Below are positions 55,893-63,317 of a stretch of 64,000 nt of DNA, in pieces; the stretch's first letter is position 1, and each line of letters starts with the position of its first letter. This DNA is from Paludibacter sp. 47-17 (GTDB lineage: Bacteria; Bacteroidota; Bacteroidia; Bacteroidales; Paludibacteraceae), in assembly GCA_001898935.1 (NCBI GenBank), contig MKVT01000014.1, positions 186,001 to 250,000 on the forward strand. The letters run 5' to 3'. The notes below the pieces were generated by a model. It worked only from the letters and a program-made list of their open reading frames with translations. It was not told where the DNA came from and made no database searches. Position numbers and translations under genes: made by a program.

Positions 55893-56567
55893 TTATTGTA
55901 GACGGGCAATGTATTTATCCACTTCCTGCGCTTCGGCACTCATCGGATAGCTATCCTTAATGGCCTGGTAATTCTTCAGGGCTTTTTCTTTATCGCCTTC
56001 CAGCTCGAGCAGCGTGGCTGCTTTTTTGAGGTAGTAGGGTGCCAGCACATCGTTTTTCGAATCAGCAGCTTTTGAAAAGAATTTGATTGCATTTTTAGGC
56101 TCGTTCATTTCAGCATAGCAATCACCGATCAATCCAATTACCGAAATAGAAAAATACTGATCATCGCCATCGTACTGCGATAAAAACTTAACCGCCTGCT
56201 CATAATCGCCAAGATTGAAATAACAGATTCCGGCATAAGCCTTGGCCAGATTACCCGAAGGAGTCATGCTGTATTCCGAACTGATTTCTTCAAATCCGAT
56301 CGACTCGATACCATCCCCTTCGAGGGCAACCCTGAACGAATCGGCGGCAAAATAGGCCTGCGATTTGTACATTTCGTTTGCAGCAGCATTCTGACGTGGC
56401 GCAACATAAAAATTATTGATCGCCAGTACGGCTACTACAATTACTGCTACCGCACCCAATCCGTACAGAATCTGTTTTTGGTATTTCTCAATAAATGCTT
56501 CTGATGACGTCAGCGCATGTTCCACGTTTTCAAACTCGTCGGCGGTTTTCTGAACTTTCTTTGACAT
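55893..56567 (-). CDS. Membrane-anchored TPR protein (YfgM-like)
   Basis: 224 residues: a cytoplasmic N-terminal stretch, one membrane helix (about 33-54, LYGLGAVAVIVVAVLAINNF) and a periplasmic part with three or four tetratricopeptide repeats (around 105-215, for example AKAYAGICYFNLGDYEQAVK). The layout resembles YfgM, which assists periplasmic folding at the Sec translocon. The ATG at 56567 is chosen because a -7 box at 56613-56620 puts the transcript start near 56606, inside any longer frame. It is followed immediately by ribH. Confidence 0.85.
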   Translation of the reverse strand: MSKKVQKTADEFENVEHALTSSEAFIEKYQKQILYGLGAVAVIVVAVLAINNFYVAPRQNAAANEMYKSQAYFAADSFRVALEGDGIESIGFEEISSEYSMTPSGNLAKAYAGICYFNLGDYEQAVKFLSQYDGDDQYFSISVIGLIGDCYAEMNEPKNAIKFFSKAADSKNDVLAPYYLKKAATLLELEGDKEKALKNYQAIKDSYPMSAEAQEVDKYIARLQ

Positions 56568-56612
56568 ATAAAATGATTGTATAGTTTTTTTAATATTAAA
56601 ATAAAACGGCAG

Positions 56613-56620
56613 CAAAAATA
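56613..56620 (-). promoter_or_regulatory. -7 box for the TPR-ribH operon
   Basis: Minus-strand TATTTTTG; start near 56606, leader about 40 bases. -33 box unclear. Confidence 0.45.
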
Positions 56621-56756
56621 GCTATTTTTTTTGTAATAACGAAATGCCAACCTCCTAATTTAAGGCAATTCGGACGAATAATATTAAAAACAACTAATTC
56701 GAGCGATTCTGCCCATTTTTTACTGTTGTGGTCAACAATAATTCAAAAAGTAGTGT

Positions 56757-56764
56757 TATATTTG
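56757..56764 (+). promoter_or_regulatory. -7 box for the 6S-like RNA
   Basis: TATATTTG on the plus strand; a start near 56771 is exactly 8 bases before the closing stem of the RNA. The -33 box is weak. Confidence 0.45.
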
Positions 56765-56770
56765 CAGTAG

Positions 56771-56953
56771 AAAAAATGACCGCATTGTTCAGAGATTGGA
56801 AAACTCAACACTAACAAATTAACGAGCAATGGAAGTTTTCAATGGCGGGCTGCGCCTTAGGGTAAGTCTTCGACTCGGCAGATTACAAAGAAAACAACCA
56901 TCTCAAATCCTGTCAACAGGAGTTTTCTCAATAAAGACAATGCGGTTTTTTTT
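56771..56953 (+). ncRNA. Structured RNA, 6S-like (possibly the Bacteroidales-1 type)
   Basis: No open frame covers this stretch. Ends pair exactly: ACCGCATTGT (56779-56788) with ACAATGCGGT (56937-56946), followed by eight T. After a near-symmetric internal loop (9 and 8 bases) a second stem pairs 56798-56806 with 56920-56928. Further inside are GTTTTC/GAAAAC and a GGCG/CGCC hairpin. A single long interrupted hairpin of about 180 bases with a promoter and terminator is the plan of 6S RNA, which binds RNA polymerase. Rival identities are the Bacteroidales-1 motif, which from memory has been likened to 6S, or an unrelated sRNA. Confidence 0.6.
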
Positions 56954-56974
56954 ATGGCTAACCACTAGCCATAA
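56952..56974. repeat. Perfect 9-bp hairpin after the 6S-like RNA
   Basis: TTATGGCTA (56952-56960) and TAGCCATAA (56966-56974) with a 5-base loop. Its first bases are the T tract of the RNA terminator. It is followed at once by the next hairpin. Confidence 0.7.
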
Positions 56975-56978
56975 AAAA

Positions 56979-57014
56979 AGCCCGTAATTTCCGATTGAAA
57001 TTACGGGCTTTTTT
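56979..57014. terminator. Bidirectional terminator of the SRP RNA-tRNA-Thr transcript
   Basis: Arms AGCCCGTAATTT (56979-56990) and AAATTACGGGCT (56998-57009) are exact, flanked by A7 on the left and T6 on the right. On the minus strand it begins five bases after the tRNA-Thr 3' end. Confidence 0.92.
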
Positions 57015-57018
57015 GGTG

Positions 57019-57092
57019 AGCCTCTTGTCGGATTCGAACCAACGACCCCGAGATTACAAATCACGTGCTCTGGCCAACTGAGCTAAAGAGGC
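57019..57092 (-). tRNA. tRNA-Thr (anticodon TGT)
   Basis: Acceptor GCCTCTT/AAGAGGC, D-arm AGCTCAGTTGGCCAGAGC, anticodon loop TTTGTAA and T-arm GTTGG/CCGAC. The anticodon stem has one T-T mismatch in the middle. Discriminator U; CCA not encoded. It starts four bases after the SRP RNA 3' end. Confidence 0.95.
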
Positions 57093-57096
57093 AGGT

Positions 57097-57193
57097 GGGT
57101 AAGCCCCCTGCATCGCACCGCTACAACCAATTACCCTTGCTGCGGTCAGGCCCTGGGGGAGTTCATCGGGAGCTGGTCGTACAGGACTTACCC
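57097..57193 (-). ncRNA. ffs: Signal recognition particle RNA (small bacterial type)
   Basis: A 97-base RNA whose ends pair (GGGTAAG at 57193-57187 with CTTACCC at 57103-57097). The conserved domain IV reads CCAGGGCCTGACCGCAGCAA on the minus strand, matching the SRP core CAGG...AGCA arrangement, but with TGAC where most bacteria have GGAA in the apical loop. It is the RNA of the Ffh particle that targets nascent membrane proteins. A full-consensus promoter precedes it, and tRNA-Thr follows on the same transcript. Confidence 0.87.
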
Positions 57194-57197
57194 GGCA

Positions 57198-57228
57198 CAA
57201 AAGTACTGCTTTTTTGTTAATCTGCAAA
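57198..57228 (-). promoter_or_regulatory. Promoter of the ffs-tRNA-Thr transcript
   Basis: Minus strand: TTTG (57225-57228), a 19-base spacer and TACTTTTG (57198-57205). The RNA 5' end at 57193 is five bases after the -7 box, so little or no leader is made. Confidence 0.8.
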
Positions 57229-57233
57229 CAAAC

Positions 57234-57261
57234 AGGGCGTGATTTTCACAAACCACGCCCT
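57234..57261 (-). terminator. Terminator of the DUF4465 gene
   Basis: Perfect 8-bp stem AGGGCGTG (57234-57241) with CACGCCCT (57254-57261), T-rich sequence following on the minus strand. It lies 58 bases after the stop and just before the ffs promoter. Confidence 0.65.
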
Positions 57262-57319
57262 ATCATTCTGATATCCTGAAATTTAAAGCATCAAATTTTT
57301 GTACCGATTATCCAACACA

Positions 57320-58078
57320 TTATTTTTCAGAATACGCTATAATAAGATTATCGATGCAGGCATAAGCCGGAGTATTCAGCCATCCTGCAGTTTTATCCGA
57401 CGAGTCGAAGGTCAGCACCATACGGTCCACCGCCCCTAAACCCGACAGATTCACTTTAGTCCAATCTTTCACAATCAGTGATTTACCTGCACGGAAATCG
57501 GCCAGGTAATATTCTACTGTGCCTGTCAGGCTGGCCGATTTATATCCCCGGATAATTACCTTATACCAATCGCCCGATTTAAACTTCGCGGCAAACATAT
57601 TTCCATCTCTGAGCGTATGGTAGGTATAGGTCGAATTGGTGATCATCAGGGATTGCGGATAGGCTTTCTCCGTACTTTCCACCGGATCGATCCTGTACGT
57701 ATAAATCACCGCCGAGTCGAAAGCAAGAGCAAAGTTCGCCGAACCGGCGGCTCCCGATCCGGCCATCGTACTGTACTGATTGCCGTAACCGGCGGTAAGG
57801 GTGTCTTTCAGCGATGAAATAGCAAAACCGCTCCAGTAACCTCCCCATTCCGACTCTCCGTAATGGTTTTCAAACTCTGCCGCCGAACTCCGGATATACT
57901 TCACCCACGTTCCGGCTGCTGAAAGTTGACCGCTCTTATCCGAACCATTGTAATACCCCTCGTCGCCAAGCTTTACATCTTCAAAATCAATTGTTTTTTT
58001 GTAGCTGAACTCTTCTTCACAGGAAGTGGCAACCAGGGCCAGCACTCCCACCATTAAAAATAAACGAACTTGTTTCAT
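57320..58078 (-). CDS. DUF4465 lipoprotein under cobalamin riboswitch control
   Basis: 252 residues with a lipoprotein signal: LVATSCEEE, lipid-bearing Cys at 20. The body fits DUF4465: TIDFEDVKLGDEGYYNGSD near 30, WSGFAISSLKDTLTAGYGNQ near 83 and MFAAKFKSGDWYKVIIRGY near 160. A cobalamin riboswitch lies in its leader, so it is made when B12 is scarce. From memory, DUF4465-type lipoproteins in B12 loci of gut Bacteroides (BtuH) bind cobalamin at the cell surface. Here it is a single gene with no BtuB next to it. Binding of B12 is inferred from regulation and family. Confidence 0.88.
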   Translation of the reverse strand: MKQVRLFLMVGVLALVATSCEEEFSYKKTIDFEDVKLGDEGYYNGSDKSGQLSAAGTWVKYIRSSAAEFENHYGESEWGGYWSGFAISSLKDTLTAGYGNQYSTMAGSGAAGSANFALAFDSAVIYTYRIDPVESTEKAYPQSLMITNSTYTYHTLRDGNMFAAKFKSGDWYKVIIRGYKSASLTGTVEYYLADFRAGKSLIVKDWTKVNLSGLGAVDRMVLTFDSSDKTAGWLNTPAYACIDNLIIAYSEK

Positions 58079-58225
58079 TGCTTTGATTATTTAATAATTA
58101 CAAAATTAGTCTTACCTGCTGTTACGACTCATTATCAACATCAAACCAATGTAAAGTACCGAATAGAATGTATCCTGCCGAACACCAGCTTGTCCTTATT
58201 CCCGAAGACAATGTAGTCGTGAAAA

Positions 58226-58399
58226 CGATCTGGCAGGTCTTCTGACTCTCTCCCGACCCGGACGCCTTCCCGGCTTTCGCCAGTGGCAATAGGACTGTTG
58301 TCCGGTTCGTTGATATGGAGATCACAGCAGCGGGTACTGTTACGGATTTTCACCGTATTCCCTTTTGGCCTGGTCATGCTCGTAACGCAGGCACCAAAT
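58226..58399 (-). promoter_or_regulatory. Cobalamin (B12) riboswitch
   Basis: On the minus strand the aptamer reads AAAAGGGAATACGGTG (about 58373-58358), TGCCACTGGCGAAAGCCGGG (near 58285) and GTCAGAAGACCTGCC (near 58245-58231), the conserved boxes of the AdoCbl class in correct order and spacing. A TATCTTTG -7 box (58406-58413) places the transcript start near 58399, at the aptamer edge. About 147 bases separate it from the DUF4465 start. No terminator is obvious in that stretch, so control at translation is likely. Confidence 0.95.
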
Positions 58400-58477
58400 C
58401 GACGGCAAAGATAAGGCATATTTTTCAAAAACAGGCACTCCCATACAAACAGTTTTACAATCTTGCTGATTTTTTTG

Positions 58478-58485
58478 TACTTTTG
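58478..58485 (+). promoter_or_regulatory. -7 box for ruvX-def
   Basis: TACTTTTG on the plus strand; start near 58492, ATG at 58503, so a very short leader. Confidence 0.5.
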
Positions 58486-58502
58486 TAGTCGAATAAAACA
58501 GA

Positions 58503-58928
58503 ATGGGAAGAATTTTAGCAATAGATTACGGACAAAAAAGAGTGGGGCTCGCCGTTACCGATCCGCTTCAACTCACCGCCAACGGATTGGACACCGTGCT
58601 TTCCCATGAATTATTCAACTACCTGCGCGATTACGTACAAACAGAAAAGGTTGAAAAATTCGTGGTGGGATTGCCCAAGCAATTGAATGGAGAAGATTCG
58701 GATTCGATGAAACTAATCCGTCCGTTTATTACCGGCCTCGAACGGGCCTTTCCTCACATTCCGGTGGTACTGTTCGACGAACGCTTTACTTCTACCCTCG
58801 CCCATCGTACATTACTCGCCTCCGGAGCAAAGAAAAAAGACAGGCAGAACAAAGCCCTGGTCGATAAAATTGCAGCTACCATTCTTCTGCAATCCTATCT
58901 CAACTCAACTAATTACGCTACACAATGA
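58503..58928 (+). CDS. ruvX: Putative pre-16S rRNA nuclease / Holliday junction resolvase-like YqgF
   Basis: 141 residues of the RNase H-like fold: IDYGQKRVGLAVTDP at 7-21, VVGLPKQLNGEDSDS near 58 and LFDERFTST near 93, with DKIAATILLQSYL near the end. In E. coli the protein trims the 5' end of 16S rRNA. The stop overlaps the def start (ATGA). Confidence 0.95.
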   Translation: MGRILAIDYGQKRVGLAVTDPLQLTANGLDTVLSHELFNYLRDYVQTEKVEKFVVGLPKQLNGEDSDSMKLIRPFITGLERAFPHIPVVLFDERFTSTLAHRTLLASGAKKKDRQNKALVDKIAATILLQSYLNSTNYATQ

Positions 58929-59476
58929 TTTTACCAATTTACACCTACGGTCATCCTGTACTCCGCAAACAAACTGAAGAAATCACCTCCGAATATCCTG
59001 ATTTGCAGACGCTTATCGCGAATATGTTCGAAACCATGTACCATGCCGACGGGGTAGGTCTGGCTGCACCCCAGATTGGCCTTGCCATCCGCTTACTGGT
59101 CATCGATCTTGCACCGTTCAAGGAAGACGATCCCGAGCTGGGAGCCTTTAAATGTGTGATGATCAACCCGGAGATGCTGGAAATGAGTGAAGAAGAACTC
59201 GACGGAAGCGAAGGTTGCCTCAGTATACCGGGCATCAGCGAGAGTGTAAAACGATCGGAATGGATTAAGATCCGTTATTACGACGAACAGTTCAATGAAA
59301 AAACCGAAGAATTCGAAGGTTTTAAAGCCCGCGTTGTTCAACATGAATACGATCACCTGGAAGGTAGTTTGTTTACCGACCACATCAATCCCCTGCGCCG
59401 GCAATTGATCAAATCGCGCCTCACCAATATTGCCAAAGGCAAGGCTAAATGCGATTATAAGATAAAATCGGCCTGA
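58925..59476 (+). CDS. def: Peptide deformylase
   Basis: 183 residues. Removes the formyl group from new proteins. All three signature motifs are present: GVGLAAPQIG near 40, EGCLSIPG near 97 (metal Cys) and QHEYDHLEG near 140 (two His and catalytic Glu). Coupled to ruvX by a four-base overlap. Confidence 0.98.
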   Translation: MILPIYTYGHPVLRKQTEEITSEYPDLQTLIANMFETMYHADGVGLAAPQIGLAIRLLVIDLAPFKEDDPELGAFKCVMINPEMLEMSEEELDGSEGCLSIPGISESVKRSEWIKIRYYDEQFNEKTEEFEGFKARVVQHEYDHLEGSLFTDHINPLRRQLIKSRLTNIAKGKAKCDYKIKSA

Positions 59477-59496
59477 AATTCAGTAGCAGTTTTCAG

Positions 59497-61188
59497 TCAG
59501 GGTTCCTGAATTTTCGTCAATTTAAGAATGACTGCCGACGAAGCGTCTACCTGCACTGTAAAAGGACATTCGGAACTGATCACCCCCTGGAGTTCCCTCG
59601 CTTCCTGTTTCAACAGATCCAGGTACCGGACAGGGGTTTGTTCGGCGAGTTGAAGAAATTGAAGCGCTTCGGGGGGGATAGTTACCTGCACAATACGATG
59701 CCGATGTTCGAAATTAGCCACAATCAGCAGCAACTCGTCCTTATAATGGCGAAAATATGCAAACTGACGATGCGGATCGTAAGCATCCTGCCCCCAGTTG
59801 GCATACTGCAAATCGTAAAATCCGCCGGATTTCAACGCATTTTCGCTGATTGCAAGCGTCAATACCCGCCGGTATAACTCCCGCAAGGCTCTGCTTTCCT
59901 CACTCAGTAATGCTCCGCCGCCGGCCACTTCACGCAACCACTGCTGGATCGTTTCCACTGCCCAGTAATCGAATATGCTAGTTCTGCCGTCGCGCCCGCT
60001 GAACCCTTCTTCATCCATCCCCCTCTCGCCCAGCTCCTGTCCGAAATAAATCATAAAGGGCGACCGGTTGAGTGTGGCTGCCACCACTAAGGCCGGAACT
60101 GCCGACCACGGATTGCCGGCGAAAAAAACGGAAGCTATTCGCTGTTCGTCGTGATTCTCCAGAAAATTAAGCATGTGATCCTGAATTCCTTCCAACGACT
60201 GCCAGCAATGCGAAAGCGCAGAAGCACTGCGCCCATGACACACCACCGAACGTAAGGTATCGTACAATCCTACTTTATCATACAGATAATCGAACCCTCC
60301 TTTAAAAATATAATTCCGGTATTCGCCCGGGTTGTACACTTCGGCTATAAAAATCAAACCGGGATACACCTGCTTCACTCCCGCTATCGCCCATTCCCAA
60401 AATTCGACGGGAACCATTTCGGCCATATCGCACCGGAAACCATCCACTTTTTTCGACGCCCAAAAAAGCAGAATCTCTTTCATCTTCATCCAGGTGTCGG
60501 GAATTGGATTAAAATGCTGTGCTTTATTCGCAAAATAATCGACTCCGTAATTCAATTTTACCGTTTCGTACCAGTCGTCGACCGAAGGAGAGGCCGTAAA
60601 CCTGTCGTTACCGGTGGCTCTGGCAGGATTCTCTTCGTAACCGGCCGTATCGAAACCGGGAGCAAAAGCTTGCCCCGGCAAATAATAGAAATTGTTCCGG
60701 GGCGAGAATCCCACTGTATGATCATCATCGGTTCCCAGATCGCTTACCCCCAGGGGTTTAGCATCCGAAGAATACTCCCGTGCCACATGATTAGGTACAA
60801 AATCAATAATCACTTTCAGCTTTTCGCGATGAGTACGGTCCACCAGATTTTCGAACTCCTGCATCCGGGCAGGAACCGAACCGGCCAGATCGGGGTCGAC
60901 GTCGTAATAATCTTTAATCGCATAGGCCGAACCGGCCTTACCTTTCACCACCGAAGGATGATCGCACCGGATGCCGTAGTTGCTATAATCTGTTTGCGTT
61001 GCATGTTCAATAACTCCTGTATACCAAACATGGGTAATACCCAGGGCTTTTATTTCCTGCAAGACTTTGCGGTTAAAATATGAAAACTTTCCACAGCCGT
61101 TCTGCCCGATTGAGCCATGCGCAAGCCGTTGCGATTCGTAGGCGCCAAACAGCCGGGGTAATACCTGATAAATTGTAAATTTCGACAT
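59497..61188 (-). CDS. GH13 alpha-amylase-family enzyme, cytoplasmic
   Basis: 563 residues without a signal peptide. (beta/alpha)8-barrel motifs in order: IDFVPNHVARE (region I), GFRCDMAEM (nucleophile Asp), FIAEVYNP (acid/base Glu) and FLENHDEQR (third Asp). An N-terminal YQVLPRLFGAYES and a long loop after FVPNHV differ from classic amylases. It probably acts on internal glycogen or imported maltodextrin. The ATG at 61188 is used because a -7 box at 61220-61227 lies downstream of the longer possible start (61239). Confidence 0.92.
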   Translation of the reverse strand: MSKFTIYQVLPRLFGAYESQRLAHGSIGQNGCGKFSYFNRKVLQEIKALGITHVWYTGVIEHATQTDYSNYGIRCDHPSVVKGKAGSAYAIKDYYDVDPDLAGSVPARMQEFENLVDRTHREKLKVIIDFVPNHVAREYSSDAKPLGVSDLGTDDDHTVGFSPRNNFYYLPGQAFAPGFDTAGYEENPARATGNDRFTASPSVDDWYETVKLNYGVDYFANKAQHFNPIPDTWMKMKEILLFWASKKVDGFRCDMAEMVPVEFWEWAIAGVKQVYPGLIFIAEVYNPGEYRNYIFKGGFDYLYDKVGLYDTLRSVVCHGRSASALSHCWQSLEGIQDHMLNFLENHDEQRIASVFFAGNPWSAVPALVVAATLNRSPFMIYFGQELGERGMDEEGFSGRDGRTSIFDYWAVETIQQWLREVAGGGALLSEESRALRELYRRVLTLAISENALKSGGFYDLQYANWGQDAYDPHRQFAYFRHYKDELLLIVANFEHRHRIVQVTIPPEALQFLQLAEQTPVRYLDLLKQEARELQGVISSECPFTVQVDASSAVILKLTKIQEP

Positions 61189-61219
61189 TATCGATCCAAG
61201 TTGTAATGATTTTTTTTCG

Positions 61220-61227
61220 CAAAAATA
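61220..61227 (-). promoter_or_regulatory. -7 box for the GH13 gene
   Basis: Minus-strand TATTTTTG; start near 61213. -33 box unclear. Confidence 0.4.
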
Positions 61228-61288
61228 AACAAAATCCACGTTGAACCGTTATCTAAACAGTATAATTAAAAATATAATACAACAATAC

Positions 61289-61777
61289 ATGGCAACAGTA
61301 ACATTTAAAGGATCACCTGTAAAGGTAAGCGGCGAGCTCCCCGCAGTTGGAACCAAAGCACCGGAGTTCAAATTAGTTGGAAGCGGACTCAATGAAATTT
61401 CGCTGGCCGATTTTAAAGGCAAACGTGTCGTTTTAAATATATTCCCAAGTCTCGACACCGGCGTATGTGCAACCTCTGTCCGTAAATTCAACGAATGGAC
61501 TTCGAAACAGGAAAATACGGTCGTACTCTGCGTATCGAAAGACCTGCCCTTTGCCCACGGACGTTTTTGCGGCGCCGAAGGACTCGAAAATGTTGTAACA
61601 GGTTCCGATTTCAGATACCATACTTTTGCAACCGACTACGGTGTTTTGATGCAGGACGGTCCCCTCGCTGGTCTGATGGCCCGTTCGGTAGTAGCAATCG
61701 ACGAAAACGGAGTGGTAACATACAACCAGCTGGTTCCCGAAATTGTGGAAGAACCAAGCTACGATGTGAAATTCTGA
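61289..61777 (+). CDS. tpx: Thiol peroxidase
   Basis: 162 residues. Reduces hydrogen and lipid peroxides with thioredoxin. Peroxidatic Cys60 in [12 protein letters not shown] and resolving Cys94 in [13 protein letters not shown] match E. coli Tpx (61 and 95). The start at 61289 ([11 protein letters not shown]) is chosen over 61241, whose extra 16 residues are not family-like. Divergent from the GH13 gene; followed by a strong terminator. Confidence 0.97.
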   Translation: MATVTFKGSPVKVSGELPAVGTKAPEFKLVGSGLNEISLADFKGKRVVLNIFPSLDTGVCATSVRKFNEWTSKQENTVVLCVSKDLPFAHGRFCGAEGLENVVTGSDFRYHTFATDYGVLMQDGPLAGLMARSVVAIDENGVVTYNQLVPEIVEEPSYDVKF

Positions 61778-61828
61778 TCGACAATAAACTTCCGATGTGA
61801 ATCGGTTCATTTTCTAATGTGTGAAGTG

Positions 61829-61864
61829 GCAGAGGCGTTCGTTTTGAACGTCTCTGCTTTTTTT
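61829..61864 (+). terminator. tpx terminator
   Basis: 12-bp stem (61829-61840 with 61846-61857, one G-U pair), 5-base loop, then seven T. It ends at the stop of the convergent gene. Confidence 0.9.
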
Positions 61865-63191
61865 ACTGCTTGCCCCGGAGTAGATTAATGTCTCCTTTAA
61901 GATTGTATACAATATCGTCGGATCCCCGGGCACGGATTACATAAAAATAAGCGCCTTCGTGTACCGGCTTTCCGTTTTGTGTGCCATCCCATCCTTTTTG
62001 AATATCGGTCCACTCATATAGTTTCGATCCCCAACGATTGTAAATAATGCAGTGAAACTCAATAATGGATTTATACGCCACTCTAAATTCGTCGTTAATC
62101 CCATCTCCATTGGGCGAGAACACATTAGGAGCATTGATGGCCGACTCGGCAACCTTTACGGTAATCGAATCGGTAAACGAACAGTAAGCATTTTCGGCTC
62201 TTACTTTCACCAAAAAAGTGCCGGCCTTCGAAAAGGTATAGGTATGTGTTGCATCCGTCCTGCTCAACAGCAATTCATCGCCAGCGGTTATTGTCCAGTT
62301 GTAGTAATTGGCAACCGGCTCATTTCCATTCGATTTGAATAATATTTCGAGAGGGGCCGAACCCGACACTGCGGTTACCTGCTCCGGCCGGTCGACTTCG
62401 TGTTTCTCGGTACGCACGGTAGCTTCGGTTGTTATTTTACATTCCACTTTACGCGCAGCATACAAGGCGCTCCCGAACGAATAACCGTCAAGCCCCAGAT
62501 CACGGGCATACTGATCACCTTTCAGGGTAAAATAGGTATCTTTCAGCGGAGGATTGAACACCTGGATTTTACCGTTGTCGGGCACTACGGTCAGCCGGAC
62601 AGGCTTCGAAACCCACTGGTCTTTCCATTCGAGGGTTTCATACTCCAGATTCAACTCTCTTTCAACCGGATACGACAAGCCATTGGGGGTAGCATAGCTC
62701 ATACCTGGAAAATTACCGGTCAGCTCCAGTTCGATCAGCGTACACGATGCTGCCTGAGCATCGTCCAGCGGAACAACCTGTACTTCGGCCGGTACATATT
62801 GGGTGTAATTGATTACAAAAACCGAAATCTCGTCGGAATAAGGAACGCCATTTACTGTACCTGACCGTTTGACGAGATATCCGCAATGATCTTCCGGATT
62901 TATAGCCGGTTGATTACCGATATACAACGGCGTGGTATGAAACTGCGGAGAATAGGACTTGTTGTAATATTCGAACCATTCTACCTTGAGGCCGTTGGCA
63001 TCGATACTGAGTTCCGAAGCTGCCGACAAATCTTTTATCATCACCATGGCATCAATCCGATGCTCAAAATCCGGATATATTTTTCCCTGCCCCCCGGAGA
63101 TGCTAAGCGTCTGCGACATCACACAAGGCGACACGATCGAGAGCAGCAGCATCCACCCTGAGATAACTAAATATGAACTGTTTAAACGCAT
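61863..63191 (-). CDS. Secreted protein with PKD-like and type IX secretion C-terminal domains
   Basis: 442 residues with a signal peptide (about 1-24). The middle carries beta-sandwich repeats; a PKD-like domain at about 270-345 includes ATHTYTFSKAGTFLVKVRAE. The last 85 residues form the gliding motility-associated (CHU_C, type B) domain: NVFSPNGDGINDEFRVAYKS near 355, IIYNRWGSKLYEW and GWDGTQNGKPVHEGAYFYVI. Such domains direct export through the type IX system. The ATG at 63191 is chosen; upstream in-frame residues are Lys- and Cys-rich and lie across the promoter. The passenger's function is unknown. Confidence 0.9.
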   Translation of the reverse strand: MRLNSSYLVISGWMLLLSIVSPCVMSQTLSISGGQGKIYPDFEHRIDAMVMIKDLSAASELSIDANGLKVEWFEYYNKSYSPQFHTTPLYIGNQPAINPEDHCGYLVKRSGTVNGVPYSDEISVFVINYTQYVPAEVQVVPLDDAQAASCTLIELELTGNFPGMSYATPNGLSYPVERELNLEYETLEWKDQWVSKPVRLTVVPDNGKIQVFNPPLKDTYFTLKGDQYARDLGLDGYSFGSALYAARKVECKITTEATVRTEKHEVDRPEQVTAVSGSAPLEILFKSNGNEPVANYYNWTITAGDELLLSRTDATHTYTFSKAGTFLVKVRAENAYCSFTDSITVKVAESAINAPNVFSPNGDGINDEFRVAYKSIIEFHCIIYNRWGSKLYEWTDIQKGWDGTQNGKPVHEGAYFYVIRARGSDDIVYNLKGDINLLRGKQ

Positions 63192-63210
63192 GATCGGCTT
63201 TTTTCGACTA

Positions 63211-63288
63211 CAAAAGTACTTCTTTAAACAAAAAAACCGCCAATTTAGTATAGCTTTTTCCTTAAAGAAGTATTTTTTCGTACATTTG
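63211..63288. promoter_or_regulatory. Divergent promoter region with an 11-bp inverted repeat
   Basis: -7 boxes TACTTTTG (minus, 63211-63218) and TACATTTG (plus, 63281-63288) enclose TACTTCTTTAA (63217-63227) and its exact inverse TTAAAGAAGTA (63262-63272). The repeats lie symmetrically inside the two promoters, as an operator might. Confidence 0.5.
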
Positions 63289-63317
63289 CATGGAAAACCA
63301 TCAACACTTTCGAAACA

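Noticed and set aside
56771-56953. tmRNA or RNase P RNA as identity of the structured RNA
   Set aside because: No tRNA-like ends, no tag-coding frame and no RNase P conserved core; length and single-hairpin plan fit neither.
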